Part shown: positions 1 through 8,496 of the stretch, piece by piece
How positions within the stretch are numbered: position 1 is the stretch's first letter
Layout: each line of letters begins with the position of its first letter
Source: Methanomassiliicoccus luminyensis B10
Lineage (GTDB): Archaea; Thermoplasmatota; Thermoplasmata; Methanomassiliicoccales; Methanomassiliicoccaceae
Reading direction: 5' to 3'
DNA length: 62,406 nt
NCBI RefSeq assembly: GCF_000308215.1
Contig: NZ_CAJE01000019.1
Span: 1 to 62,406, forward strand
Notes under the pieces: model-generated
What the model saw: only the letters and a program-made list of their open reading frames with translations
Told to the model about the DNA's origin: nothing
Database searches by the model: none
Position numbers and translations under genes: made by a program

Positions 1-21
1 CCACCGCATCTCCCCGGAGCT

Positions 22-519
22 TCACACCAGGCGGATGTTGAACAGATGGAAGAGCGCGAGGACTATGCTCGCCCGGGTGATGCCGGCCAGGAAGTTGACC
101 AGGGCGAACTGGCGCAGATGCATCACCCCCCTGCGGTTGAACAGGGCGAACAAGTACAGCGGCACGGTGTCGAGCATGCCCGGTATGCTCAGGAGGATGT
201 ACATGCCGAAGTAGCGGGTCTTCTCCACAAACGTCTCCAGCCCTTTGAAGACCTTGGAAGTCCCTATCCATTTCTCCAGGCCCCCGCCGACCTTGTCGCC
301 GAGGTAGAACACTATCACCGATCCTACGGCCTTCCCGGCCCCCAGCACTAGGGCCACCACCGCAACGGGGGTCTGCCCGCTGCCCAGGAGCGCGACCTCG
401 ACCGGGAAGGGCAGGAACACCGTCGCCGCGACGGTGTAAACGAACAGAACCACACTGTAGGCTACCGGGTCATGGGCCAAGCCCTCCAGGAATATCTGCA
501 GGCCGTTCAGGAGGTCCAT
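22..519 (-). CDS. VTT/DedA-like small multi-pass membrane protein (copy 1)
   Basis: A 165-residue, very hydrophobic protein with about four membrane segments (roughly 20-45, 50-73, 104-126 and 138-160). It has a proline-containing FLPFPVEV stretch near 35-42 and a GAGKAVGS glycine motif near 60-67, both typical of the SNARE-associated/VTT (DedA-like) superfamily, whose members are membrane proteins often linked to lipid scrambling or transport. The family call is by motif only. It is a clear paralogue of the next gene (563-1084), sharing the D-P-V-x-Y-S start of TM1, the P-V-E-V motif, G-K-A-V-G and the final R-A-x-x-V-x-A-x-F. The ATG at 519 is a good start and the gap of about 40 bp to its neighbour suggests co-transcription. 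Confidence 0.6.
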   Translation of the reverse strand: MDLLNGLQIFLEGLAHDPVAYSVVLFVYTVAATVFLPFPVEVALLGSGQTPVAVVALVLGAGKAVGSVIVFYLGDKVGGGLEKWIGTSKVFKGLETFVEKTRYFGMYILLSIPGMLDTVPLYLFALFNRRGVMHLRQFALVNFLAGITRASIVLALFHLFNIRLV

Positions 520-562
520 TACGTTGCCCCATATGCGAAGGACATGTTAAATCCTTGCACCC

Positions 563-1084
563 TCAGACCAGCTTGATGCCCAAGAGGTAGAAGAAGGCAT
601 AGACCACCATCGCCCGCGTGACCCCTGACAGGAAGCACACTAAGGTGAACCATTTGGGCTCGAGGACCCCACGCTCGTTGAACACCGTGAATATGTAGAG
701 CGGGACGGTATCGGTCATGATGGGGATGCTGAGGATGAGGTACAGGCCGAAGTACCCGAGCTTGGCCACCAGCCACTCGCATCCCCTCACCAGCCAATTG
801 AACCAGCCCCATCTGGTGGACCAGCCCTTTACGGTGTCGCCGACCTTCAGGCCGATGTGGAACACCAGGAACGCGCCTACCGCTTTGCCCAGGCCCATGA
901 TGAGGGCCTTGCCCCAGAAGGGGATGGCGTCCAGGCTGAAGAACAGGCCCACCTCCACCGGTATCGGCAGGATGACGGTCGCCAGCACGACGTAGACGAA
1001 GAAGACGATGCTATATACCACCGGGTCGGAGGAGACCGCCTCCAGATAATGCATAAGGCCGTCGAAGATAGCGCCTACGTCCAT
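563..1084 (-). CDS. VTT/DedA-like small multi-pass membrane protein (copy 2)
   Basis: A 173-residue paralogue of the downstream gene at 22-519. The same architecture is visible: an amphipathic N-terminus, a first membrane segment with ILPIPVEVGLF near 38-48, the GLGKAVGAFLVF motif near 64-75, a conserved I-M-T-D-T-V-P-L-Y segment and a last helix ending in R-A-M-V-V-Y-A. Family knowledge suggests an integral membrane protein of the VTT/DedA type. No catalytic residue can be assigned and the substrate is unknown. The pair probably arose by tandem duplication and is read as a two-gene unit from the AT-rich stretch upstream of 1084. Confidence 0.6.
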   Translation of the reverse strand: MDVGAIFDGLMHYLEAVSSDPVVYSIVFFVYVVLATVILPIPVEVGLFFSLDAIPFWGKALIMGLGKAVGAFLVFHIGLKVGDTVKGWSTRWGWFNWLVRGCEWLVAKLGYFGLYLILSIPIMTDTVPLYIFTVFNERGVLEPKWFTLVCFLSGVTRAMVVYAFFYLLGIKLV

Positions 1085-1157
1085 TCGGGCCTTGTATTCC
1101 GTACCCCTAGAAATCCTTTTGCCACGGGGGTCCCAAGTTGCCAGACAAAATTCTCAC

Positions 1158-1174
1158 TAGGTAATATTTTTATG
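1158..1174 (+). promoter_or_regulatory. TATA-box region for the 1208 gene
   Basis: The AT-rich stretch GGTAATATTTTTAT ends about 35 bp before the ATG at 1208. This is the right spacing for an archaeal TATA box with a short leader. Confidence 0.45.
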
Positions 1175-1207
1175 GGAGATAACTAATTACACCTGCAGGG
1201 ACCGATT

Positions 1208-1819
1208 ATGGTGAGCTTAAACGATGGGAAGGACGACTGGATAAAACAGTTGGACGCCGAGTTGGAAGAGCAGACCCAGACTATCTTGAGCGATGCGGCG
1301 GAGCTGCAAAGCCAGTTGATCTCCGTGAACAGGATTCTTCTTTCCGACTTCGACAAGATCAAGGAAAGGTTCGACAAGCAGAGGATCTATCTGACCATGG
1401 AGCCGCAGAGGACCCTCTACGCTCACCAGGACGACACCCTGGAGAAGTGGGAGTTCAGGCCCGACTTCAGGTTCCAGGATGTCCGCAACATCCAGCTCAT
1501 TGACCGCACCCAGGAGCAGGGACGCATGGGCGACTCCCTGAAGGTGTGGTACTACAACGACAACGGCGTAATGCGCCTGCGCACGATCTTCGAGTACTGC
1601 GAAGGTGAGCACTATTACAAGTATGCCGGATGGAAGAGGGTGTTCGGCCAGTTCGTGGTCTACGACGTGCCCCTGAGAGAGGTCGACGTCGACGCCATCC
1701 ACGATAGGATAGGCGTGGTGATCAAGGCATGGTTCGAGAGCCATCTCCGCCACAACCGCGAAGTGCTCATCGCCGCTCTCAAGGAGAACTTCGAGAAGGG
1801 CGAGACCTTCACGGAGTGA
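1208..1819 (+). CDS. Conserved-looking hypothetical protein with N-terminal coiled coil
   Basis: A 203-residue soluble protein that I do not recognise. The first 60 residues are heptad-like and acidic (a D-A-E-L-E-E-Q-T-Q-T type run), followed by an aromatic-rich middle with W-Y-Y-N-D-N-G-V-M and a C-terminal helical segment ending K-E-N-F-E-K-G-E-T. There are no Cys ligands, no signal peptide and no membrane segment. It stands alone, with its own TATA box and a GC-rich stretch after the stop at 1819. Codon use looks like that of the host. It may be a lineage-specific cytoplasmic protein. Confidence 0.6.
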   Translation: MVSLNDGKDDWIKQLDAELEEQTQTILSDAAELQSQLISVNRILLSDFDKIKERFDKQRIYLTMEPQRTLYAHQDDTLEKWEFRPDFRFQDVRNIQLIDRTQEQGRMGDSLKVWYYNDNGVMRLRTIFEYCEGEHYYKYAGWKRVFGQFVVYDVPLREVDVDAIHDRIGVVIKAWFESHLRHNREVLIAALKENFEKGETFTE

Positions 1820-1960
1820 GGTCCCCCGGCCCGGCGGGGCCGAACCGCCCCGCCCCCGGCCGCCAGCTGATTTTCTGGATTTTCACTTTCGGTCGGGAAC
1901 GGCCAAGTTCGATATGCTGGCTCGGGACTTGCCCGGTTCACTTTCGGTGCGCCGTGTAGA

Positions 1961-1978
1961 ATGCTTTTAATACATTAT
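1961..1978 (+). promoter_or_regulatory. TATA-box region for the RPA operon
   Basis: GCTTTTAATACATTATG lies about 45-55 bp before the ATG at 2020, in an otherwise GC-rich context. A short untranslated leader would follow. Confidence 0.45.
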
Positions 1979-2019
1979 GATATACGATTGCACGAAACTT
2001 CATCAAGCGAGGTAAGAAC

Positions 2020-3369
2020 ATGATGAACAAGGAAGAGCTCGCACCCCATGTAATGGAAATGGTCAGGGTGCTGGAAGGAAAAGTATCGGAGCAGGATATC
2101 GAGAAGGACCTGGACAACTACCTGAACGTGTACAGGATGTCCCTGGAGGCCTCCAAGCGCCACATCGTGCGCAAGTACGGCGGCGATCCCAACGCCCTCA
2201 CCAAGGGCGTGCGGAAGATGATCTCTCAGCTGGGCACCAGCGAGCAGAGCGCCGATCTTCTGGTAAAGGTGATATCTTCGAGCATGCGCGAGGTCTTGGT
2301 GGATGGCATCTCCAAGCCCATCCAGACCGGTGTACTGGCCGACGAGAGCGGCACGGTACCGTTCACGGTGTGGGACACCACCAAGTTCGACCTGAAGCTG
2401 GGGGAGGTATACCTTATCCGGAACGCCTACACCAAGGAATGGAGCGGCCAGCCCAAGGTGAACCTGGGCAACCGAGCCACTGTGGAGGAGCAAGCCTCCG
2501 ACTCGGTCACGCTGCCTGAGGGGACGTGCGTTTCGGAGGGCTCGTCCGGCTCGTTCTCGGTGCCGTCGGTGGTCAAGGTCATCGACCTCAGGGAGAACAT
2601 GAACAACCTCACCCTCACCGGGAGGATCCTTTCCCTCAGCAGGAAGGACGTGGAGGCACCGTCTGGCAAGAAGACGGTGTTCTCCGGCGTGATCGCCGAC
2701 GAGACCGGGAAGGTAGAGTTCTCGGCCTGGCACGACTTCGGCCTCAAGGACAAGGAGATCGTCACCATCTCCAACGCCTACGTGAAGGGGTGGAGGGGCA
2801 TCCCCCGCCTCACCTTCGGGGAGAGGGCCAATGTCGACAGACCCAAGATCAAGTTCCCCTCCGAAAGCGAGCTGGACGTGGCGACCAGGCGCACCATTGA
2901 AGAGATCGAGCGGGTAGGCGGCGCCGCGGACGTAACGGTCACCGGCACCATCGTGGACGTGAAGAAAGGCTCTGGCCTGATCTTCCGCTGCCCCGAGTGC
3001 CACCGGGTGGTGCAGAAGGGGGTATGCCAGGTGCACGGAAAGGTGCAGCAAGTGCCCGACCTCCGCATCAAGGCGGTGGTGGACGACGGCTCCGCAGCCA
3101 TGACCGCGATCATGAAGAAGGATGTCACCGAGCTGCTCACTGGCATAGCGCTCAAGGAGGCCCTCGATGAGGCCCGCGACACCATGAACCCCGACATCGT
3201 GGGCACGCACGTCGAGGAGAAACTGCTGGCCAAGCCGATAGAGGTACGCGGCAATGTCACCTCGGACGAGTACGGGCTGATGATGATCGTTACCGAGGCC
3301 AAACTGGCCGCTCTCGATGTGAAGAGCGAGGCCGAGGCCCTCCTGGCCAAGGCGGAGGGAGCGCAATGA
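2020..3369 (+). CDS. Replication factor A (RPA), OB-fold single-stranded DNA-binding protein
   Basis: A 449-residue archaeal RPA. It has an N-terminal helical segment, then repeated OB folds: one around 80-150 (GVLADESGTVPFTVWD), one around 190-280 (GVIADETGKVEFSAWHD) and a third around 300-430. The repeated pattern D-E-(S/T)-G-x-V-x-F-x-x-W is the usual archaeal RPA signature. The third domain contains a zinc-finger cluster (FRCPECHRVVQKGVCQVHG), as in eukaryotic RPA70-type large subunits. It should bind ssDNA in replication and repair. Its stop overlaps the ATG of the RPA-associated gene (ATGA), so the two are translationally coupled. The start is either ATG of the tandem ATGATG. Confidence 0.93.
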   Translation: MMNKEELAPHVMEMVRVLEGKVSEQDIEKDLDNYLNVYRMSLEASKRHIVRKYGGDPNALTKGVRKMISQLGTSEQSADLLVKVISSSMREVLVDGISKPIQTGVLADESGTVPFTVWDTTKFDLKLGEVYLIRNAYTKEWSGQPKVNLGNRATVEEQASDSVTLPEGTCVSEGSSGSFSVPSVVKVIDLRENMNNLTLTGRILSLSRKDVEAPSGKKTVFSGVIADETGKVEFSAWHDFGLKDKEIVTISNAYVKGWRGIPRLTFGERANVDRPKIKFPSESELDVATRRTIEEIERVGGAADVTVTGTIVDVKKGSGLIFRCPECHRVVQKGVCQVHGKVQQVPDLRIKAVVDDGSAAMTAIMKKDVTELLTGIALKEALDEARDTMNPDIVGTHVEEKLLAKPIEVRGNVTSDEYGLMMIVTEAKLAALDVKSEAEALLAKAEGAQ

Positions 3370-4259
3370 TCACCAGGGAAGTGGCCTGGAGGGTGTTCGC
3401 TTCTGAGTACAACGCCTCATCCCTGGAGCTGAAGGGCGAGGGGGAGAAGGCCCCGTCGTACGTCATCACCCCCCTGGGAGCGATGGTGAACCGCATATTC
3501 ATCGTCGGCGTGATGACGGACCGGCAGAACATTGGCACCGAGGCGGAGCCGCTGTGGCGGGCCCTCGTTTCCGACGGCACCGACAAGTTCTACGTGTACG
3601 CCGGCAAGTACGCGCCGGAGGCGACGCTCGCTCTTTCCAAGATAGAGCCGCCCGCTTTCGTGGCCGTCATCGGCAAGAGCCGGACGTACTCTCCGCAGGA
3701 GGGCACCATGTACATGTCGGTGCGGCCGGAGAAGATCGTCGAGGTGGACCAGCACATCCGGGACCATTGGATACTGGAGACCGCCAAGGCCACCATGCGC
3801 CGGATCGAGGCGGTGGATGAGGCCCGGGAGATGGAGTGCCCCACCGCCGAGGAGCTGGTGAAGCTGGGCTTCAGCCCCCCGCTGGCTGACGGGGTGTCCA
3901 GGGCCTCCCCGCACTACACCGACCTGGACATCAACCGCTACCGCGGGATGGTGCTGGAAGCGCTGGAGCAGCTGCTGCCGGAGCGCTCGTCCGATCTTCC
4001 CATACCTCCGGAGCTGCCGTCCTCGGCCCCCGACGAGATCGAGGACGAGGAAGAGCAGGACGACCAGGACAAGGAAGAGATCGTGCTCAAGCTCATTGAC
4101 GCCCTGGACAAGAACAAGAAGGGGGCGGCGCTGTCCGAACTCATCAAAGAGGCGGCCAAGCTCGGCATCGGCGAGAGCGAGCTGGAGGAGATCAACAATT
4201 CCCTGCTGGACAAGGGCCTCATCTACGAGCCTACCATCGGCAAGATGAAGCGCATCTGA
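3366..4259 (+). CDS. RPA-associated protein (COG3390-type, second RPA subunit)
   Basis: A 297-residue protein that follows RPA in many euryarchaea. An N-terminal OB-like domain (about 15-120, with PSYVITPLGAMVNRIFIVGV and a D-K-F-Y-V-Y-A-G-K-Y motif) is followed by a linker. After that come a strongly acidic low-complexity stretch (about 220-240, EIEDEEEQDDQDKEE) and a C-terminal winged-helix-like domain (about 240-297). This matches an RPA32-like layout: OB fold, acidic linker, winged helix. It overlaps RPA by 4 bp, which supports a stoichiometric complex. Confidence 0.88.
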   Translation: MITREVAWRVFASEYNASSLELKGEGEKAPSYVITPLGAMVNRIFIVGVMTDRQNIGTEAEPLWRALVSDGTDKFYVYAGKYAPEATLALSKIEPPAFVAVIGKSRTYSPQEGTMYMSVRPEKIVEVDQHIRDHWILETAKATMRRIEAVDEAREMECPTAEELVKLGFSPPLADGVSRASPHYTDLDINRYRGMVLEALEQLLPERSSDLPIPPELPSSAPDEIEDEEEQDDQDKEEIVLKLIDALDKNKKGAALSELIKEAAKLGIGESELEEINNSLLDKGLIYEPTIGKMKRI

Positions 4260-4280
4260 GCGAACGGGGCTCCGCCCCAC

Positions 4281-4296
4281 CTTACTTTTTTCGTTC
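4281..4296 (+). terminator. T-rich terminator after the RPA operon
   Basis: CCTTACTTTTTTCG lies 25 bp after the stop codon. Poly-T runs serve as intrinsic terminators in archaea. Confidence 0.35.
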
Positions 4297-4337
4297 CATT
4301 CTTGGGTCAGAGCGGCAGCTTTCGAGCGAAGCTAACG

Positions 4338-4383
4338 TTCTTATAATATTATTGATATTACAATACTGTATGTCGCACAGTAT
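4338..4383 (+). promoter_or_regulatory. TATA box and PadR-type palindromic operator
   Basis: A TATA-like TTATAATATT at 4341-4350 is followed at 4363-4383 by an inverted repeat, ATACTGT-N7-ACAGTAT. The repeat overlaps the expected transcription start, just before the PadR gene. This layout fits autorepression by PadR. Confidence 0.55.
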
Positions 4384-4394
4384 ATGCTGAGGTG

Positions 4395-4754
4395 ATGAGA
4401 ACGGGTTCCACGGAAGAGCTGATCGAATCGCTGGTGGTCGAACTGAGAAGAGGGACCCTGGTGCTGTCGGTCCTCAGCCAGCTGGAGCGCCCGGAGTACG
4501 GCTACTCTCTGGTGCAGAAGCTCGAGGAGAAGGACGCGGTGATCGAGCCGGGTACGCTGTACCCCCTGCTCCGGAGGTTGGAGAAGCAGAACCTGCTGGT
4601 AAGCCGATGGGACACCTCGGAAAACCGGCCGAGAAAGTATTACGAACTTAGCGAGGAGGGAAAAGAAGTGTACGAGCGCCTGAAGGAGGAGTGGAAGGGT
4701 CTCTCCAAGCAGCTCGAGGTCCTGACGGGAGGCGGCAACGATGGAACTGATTGA
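4395..4754 (+). CDS. PadR-family winged-helix transcriptional regulator
   Basis: A protein of about 119 residues with the classic PadR core: R-x-G-T-L-V-L-S-V-L, then L-E-R-P-E-Y-G-Y-S-L-V-Q-K-L, E-P-G-T-L-Y-P-L-L-R-R-L-E and R-P-R-K-Y-Y-E-L-S-E-E-G. PadR proteins repress their own promoters and respond to small molecules or membrane stress. An in-frame GTG lies one codon upstream of the chosen ATG. The 3' end overlaps the next gene, a HAAS-type membrane protein, by 14 bp. This is the common PadR plus HAAS partnership. A palindromic operator is visible at the promoter. Confidence 0.9.
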   Translation: MRTGSTEELIESLVVELRRGTLVLSVLSQLERPEYGYSLVQKLEEKDAVIEPGTLYPLLRRLEKQNLLVSRWDTSENRPRKYYELSEEGKEVYERLKEEWKGLSKQLEVLTGGGNDGTD

Positions 4755-5766
4755 GCGGTACGTCCGAGCGGTGGCGGAGCGGCTGCCCGAGGACACCAGG
4801 AGCGATGTGGCGCGGGAGCTTCGAGCCAACATTGAGGACATGCTGCCGGACGGCGCCACCGAGCAGGACGTCCGGAAGGTCCTGGAGAAGATGGGGAGCC
4901 CCGCGGCCCTGGCCAATGAGTACCGGCAGTCCAAGAGGTACCTCATCGGGCCGGGACTGTACGACACCTACGTCTTCGTGCTGAAGATCGTGCTGTGCAT
5001 CGCGCCGGTGGCAATAGCGTTCCTGTCCCTCGCCGGGGCCGTGCTGGACGGCGGCAGCGCCGTGGACGTCATCGCCGCGGCCATCGGAGGGGCCTTCGAG
5101 GGCGCCGTACAGGCGTTCATCTGGGTCACCCTGGTCTTCGCTATACTGGAGAGGGCAGGGGTGGACGAGGGCAGTCTGCCCTTCGGCCATAAGGACTGGA
5201 CGGTGGACGATCTCCCGCCGGCGGTCCAGAACCCCCGGAGCAAGATCGACCGCGCCGGGGAGGTGGTGGCCATCATCTTCATCGTCGCGTTCATGTCCAT
5301 CTTCGTGCTCCGGCCGGAGCTGATCGGCTGGTACGATCAAGCGGACGGCGGCCTGCAGGTCGCCACCCTGTTCGATCTCGACCGGCTGCAGGCGTACATC
5401 CCGGCGATCGTGGTCCTGGCGGTAATGAGCTTCGGCCTATCGGTCTGCAAGATCGTGGCCGGCCGGTGGACGCTGCCGCTGGCAGGAGCGAACACCTTGG
5501 TCAACCTCGGGAACGGACTCCTGGCCTGTATTATGCTGACGGACCGGGGGCTGTGGAACCCGGCGTTCATAGACCGCCTGGAAGGTCTCTTCGAGGTCTC
5601 GGCCGGCACCCTGGACGCTATCCTGGCCAGCGGGGTGACGGCGGCTATCGTCGTCATCGTCCTCCTGCTCATCATGGATAGCGTCATGGGCTTCCTGAAG
5701 AGCAAAGAGGTCCGGCTGCTCGACATCCCCGAGAGGATACGGGCCTGGATAGGGGCGGAAAGGTGA
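4741..5766 (+). CDS. HAAS-domain membrane protein paired with PadR
   Basis: A 341-residue protein. Residues 1-65 form the helical HAAS/permease-prefix domain (I-E-R-Y-V-R-A-V-A-E-R-L-P, then D-V-A-R-E-L-R-A-N-I and V-L-E-K-M-G-S-P-A-A-L-A-N-E-Y). About six membrane segments follow (roughly 80-105, 112-140, 178-200, 215-240, 250-275 and 285-315). HAAS domains are thought to sense signals and control the linked PadR regulator. Translation is coupled to the PadR gene by overlap. The ligand is not visible from sequence. Confidence 0.75.
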   Translation: MELIERYVRAVAERLPEDTRSDVARELRANIEDMLPDGATEQDVRKVLEKMGSPAALANEYRQSKRYLIGPGLYDTYVFVLKIVLCIAPVAIAFLSLAGAVLDGGSAVDVIAAAIGGAFEGAVQAFIWVTLVFAILERAGVDEGSLPFGHKDWTVDDLPPAVQNPRSKIDRAGEVVAIIFIVAFMSIFVLRPELIGWYDQADGGLQVATLFDLDRLQAYIPAIVVLAVMSFGLSVCKIVAGRWTLPLAGANTLVNLGNGLLACIMLTDRGLWNPAFIDRLEGLFEVSAGTLDAILASGVTAAIVVIVLLLIMDSVMGFLKSKEVRLLDIPERIRAWIGAER

Positions 5767-5794
5767 GCGGCCGAGGGGAGGGATGAGAGAGGCC

Positions 5795-6709
5795 TCAGAA
5801 CCTCTGGATCTCCCCCAGCAGCCGGTCCTCGAACTCCCACTCTGCCCTGAAGTGCTCGTTGTAGTCCTTGATGATGACCCAATACCAGTAGACGGCGAAA
5901 ACGCCGAACAGGAACGTCAGGATGAGATAGAGCACGGTGCTCCGCTCGGGGACGGCCGGCCGGGGAGGGCTCAGCTCCATCCCCACCTGCGAGCCGGCGT
6001 ACTGGGCGTTCTGGGCGAAGGCGACCCAGCGGCGGTCGTGGTGCGGGGTGTACTCGGTCAGGAACCACATGGAGTAGTACCACAAGATGCCGCCGACGAT
6101 GGGAATGAGCGGCGCCAGGGTCCAAAGGAGGGGGTCCCTCTGCTTCTCGTTGAACACTCCCTCGCGGTCGATCGCCTCCATCGCCTGGACGTACTGGTAC
6201 ACGTTCTGGCCGGCGCCCCTCTCCTCGCCCTTGGCCCGGAGGAAGTCTATGAGGGCCCGTCGGAGGGCGGCCTCCCGGGCGATGTGCTCATACTGCCGCT
6301 TCAGCAGCTTGTAGTTGAGCACCAGGAACAGCACCATGGATACCAGGCTGGCGATCGCCAGCACGGCGATGTCTGCCCAGAACGGCCCCAGCCCGCTGTT
6401 GGGATCGAAGCCTTCCGAGAACGCCGTCGCCATCCTCAGGCCCATCGCGACGACCGCCACGATGCTCACGCCCAATGCGAGTATGGGCAGGAGTATCCAC
6501 ATGTCGGAGAGGACCTCATCGCTCTGCCCCCTTCTCCGGATTATGTCCGCGATCCTGGCCTTGGCCCCTTCCGAGGATTGCCATGATGCCGACTGGCGGA
6601 CCGGCTCCGACATCGGCGAGGTGAGGTCATAGCCGCATCCGGCGCAGTACCTGTTGCCCGGCCGCGACTCCGCGCCGCAGCGGGGGCATTTTCCTGTTTC
6701 AGCGCTCAT
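5795..6709 (-). CDS. N-terminal zinc-ribbon, multi-pass membrane protein (DUF4234-like)
   Basis: A 304-residue protein. Residues 8-28 form a zinc ribbon (CPRCG...YCAGCG). Membrane segments follow near 75-97, 112-135 and 200-222, with another near 262-285 (a V-L-Y-L-I-L-T-F-L-F-G-V-F-A-V-Y-W-Y-W pattern that resembles DUF4234). The C-terminus is charged. The role is unknown; such zinc-ribbon membrane proteins are common in Thermoplasmata. A TATA-like AATAATATATCG (rev strand, about 6745-6757) supports the ATG at 6709. Confidence 0.6.
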   Translation of the reverse strand: MSAETGKCPRCGAESRPGNRYCAGCGYDLTSPMSEPVRQSASWQSSEGAKARIADIIRRRGQSDEVLSDMWILLPILALGVSIVAVVAMGLRMATAFSEGFDPNSGLGPFWADIAVLAIASLVSMVLFLVLNYKLLKRQYEHIAREAALRRALIDFLRAKGEERGAGQNVYQYVQAMEAIDREGVFNEKQRDPLLWTLAPLIPIVGGILWYYSMWFLTEYTPHHDRRWVAFAQNAQYAGSQVGMELSPPRPAVPERSTVLYLILTFLFGVFAVYWYWVIIKDYNEHFRAEWEFEDRLLGEIQRF

Positions 6710-6758
6710 GCTCGATGCTCCGATGATAGATTATCGCAATCTCGATATATTATTATGC

Positions 6759-7574
6759 TCAGCTCCGGACGACCATAGACACGTACCCCACCACCTCGTC
6801 CATGGGCGTCACGTCCCCGGAGCTTCCGTACTTCAGCAGCTCGGCCTTCTTGCCGCCGGACGCCAGCATCATGGTCATGACCGGACCGTAGCCGCACATG
6901 GACACATCCCTGCGCACCACCGTGTCGTACACACCCTCAGGGTCAGCGGCGAGGATCTTGTCAATGACCGCATGGTCCTGCCTCTCCGCCTCCTGGGCCG
7001 GGACGTAGTGCGAGAAGTCGGTGGAGGCTATGAACACCACGTCCTTGCCCTGGCACGCCCGCCTCAGCTCCTCGGCCACCTCCACCGCGGTCTCGTAGTC
7101 CTGGGCGGCCATGGAGATGGGGACTATCTTCGCTTTGTCGCTGAAGTATTGTATGAACGGCAGCTGCACCTCGATAGAGTGCTCGTAGCGATGCGCGGAC
7201 GGGTCGTCGACCACCAGCCGCCCCATCCTGCCGGCGATGTCCTCGTCGATCTTCACCACTCCCAGGGGCGTGGAGAAGTCCTCTGTGCTCATGGCCACCG
7301 GGGCGCCCATGGCGTGGTGGTTGGGACCCATGATGACGAACGTTTCAGGAAACCCGTCCCTGGCGAGAGCGCCGTAGGTGTGGGCGGCCACCGGTCCGGA
7401 GTACACGTACCCGGCATGAGGGGCGACCGCTCCCACGATGCTGCGCGGCCCGTTCTTGTTGAGCTCGGGGATCTCACCCGGGCCGAGGGGGGAGAGGAAC
7501 GCTTTCTCTATCTCCGCGCGAACGGCGCGCTCGCCCCCTGCATAGAACTTTCCCGCTACCGCCGGACGTCTCAT
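6759..7574 (-). CDS. MEMO-family protein (AmmeMemoRadiSam system protein B)
   Basis: A 271-residue MEMO1-type protein beginning MRRPAVAGKFYAG. Conserved motifs seen are A-P-H-A-G-Y-V-Y-S-G-P-V-A-A-H-T-Y near 53, G-P-N-H-H-A-M-G, T-D-F-S-H-Y and M-C-G-Y-G-P-V. They supply the histidines that bind a metal in this class-III extradiol-dioxygenase-like fold. In archaea MEMO proteins often sit with AMMECR1 and radical SAM partners; neither is next to it here. The biochemical function is unsettled. The ATG follows a TATA box (about 7600) closely enough to suggest a leaderless transcript. Confidence 0.92.
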   Translation of the reverse strand: MRRPAVAGKFYAGGERAVRAEIEKAFLSPLGPGEIPELNKNGPRSIVGAVAPHAGYVYSGPVAAHTYGALARDGFPETFVIMGPNHHAMGAPVAMSTEDFSTPLGVVKIDEDIAGRMGRLVVDDPSAHRYEHSIEVQLPFIQYFSDKAKIVPISMAAQDYETAVEVAEELRRACQGKDVVFIASTDFSHYVPAQEAERQDHAVIDKILAADPEGVYDTVVRRDVSMCGYGPVMTMMLASGGKKAELLKYGSSGDVTPMDEVVGYVSMVVRS

Positions 7575-7701
7575 GGTCGAGCAGAAAATGCGCTGGTATG
7601 ATATTTACAATTTGTCCGCAGCGCGAGCTCATATCTGGATGAGAGAAAATAAAGGACTGGACCGGACGCGGCGCGCCCGTAAGAGATTGAACGAAGACAG
7701 C

Positions 7702-8313
7702 TCAAAGGCTGGCTTCGAAGTCGTCCATGGTGAGCTTGAACTCGTCGTCGCTCTTTATGACGCCCCGCTCCTTCAGGATCTCCCTGGTAAGGAGCCAGTA
7801 GACACAGGCGAGGGCGCGGCGGCCCTTGTTGTTGGTAGGGATGACGAGGTCAACGTTCCTGGTCTCGTTGTTGGCGTCGCACAACGCGACGATGGGGATG
7901 CCCACGTTAAGAGCCTCGGCGACAGCCTGCTGGTCGGCGGCGGGGTCGGTGACGAGGAGCACTTCGGGCTCCAGGAACTCGGGGATCTCGGGGTTGGTCA
8001 TGGTGCCGGGGACGAACCTGCCAGCGAAGATCTTGCACCCAAGGGTCTTTCCGAACATCTTGGCCGGCTTCTGGCCGTACTGCCTGGCCGAGGAGACCAC
8101 GATGCGGTCAGGAGCGAACCTGGCCAGGAACTTGGCCGTCGCCCTGATGCGGGCGTCGGTCTGCTTGACATCCATTACGTACAATCCGTCCGACCTGACC
8201 TTGAAGATGAACTTCTTCATGTCGGCGCTCTTCTGCTGGGTACCGATATGGACACCGGAGGTAAGGTATACGTCCTCAGGCACCAGAAGATCGGTCTTAG
8301 TTTCCTCGCTCAT
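7702..8313 (-). CDS. rpsB: 30S ribosomal protein S2
   Basis: A 203-residue archaeal/eukaryal-type uS2, within the usual length range. The conserved stretches are [35 protein letters not shown] and [12 protein letters not shown], then a C-terminal segment with W-L-L-T-R-E-I-L. It is a structural protein of the small subunit. It lies 9 bp downstream of rpoK, the standard archaeal order, and is probably transcribed from the rpoK promoter. Confidence 0.97.
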   Translation of the reverse strand: MSEETKTDLLVPEDVYLTSGVHIGTQQKSADMKKFIFKVRSDGLYVMDVKQTDARIRATAKFLARFAPDRIVVSSARQYGQKPAKMFGKTLGCKIFAGRFVPGTMTNPEIPEFLEPEVLLVTDPAADQQAVAEALNVGIPIVALCDANNETRNVDLVIPTNNKGRRALACVYWLLTREILKERGVIKSDDEFKLTMDDFEASL

Positions 8314-8322
8314 CTTAAAACC

Positions 8323-8496
8323 TCATGCGTCTCTTTTAACAGTGATAGGGATGGCTCCCCTATCGTACTCAAGCATGGCAATCTCGACGGGGTCGATCAT
8401 CCCCTGAGGGATGTCGATGAGAACCGGCGCACCCAAGGAAACCTGCAAAGACCGGGCACCAATGATACGCGCCTTTTCAAATCTAGTGTATTTCAT
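8323..8496 (-). CDS. rpoK: DNA-directed RNA polymerase subunit K (Rpo6/RPB6 homologue)
   Basis: A 57-residue protein reading [20 protein letters not shown] and then G-A-P-V-L-I-D, ending P-I-T-V-K-R-D-A. The R-F-E[11 protein letters not shown] core and the E-Y-D-R-G-x-x-P-I-T-V end are diagnostic of RPB6/RpoK, which stabilises the polymerase clamp. It is easily missed because it is so short. It is followed 9 bp later by rpsB. A TATA box (rev strand AAAAGTTTATAAG, 8538-8550) lies about 45 bp upstream. Confidence 0.95.
   Translation of the reverse strand: MKYTRFEKARIIGARSLQVSLGAPVLIDIPQGMIDPVEIAMLEYDRGAIPITVKRDA

Noticed and set aside
1975-3366. 463-residue minus-strand frame opposite RPA
   Set aside because: It is antisense to a clear RPA gene, rich in His/Leu/Gly/Arg as expected from reading GC-rich codons backwards, and has no domain.
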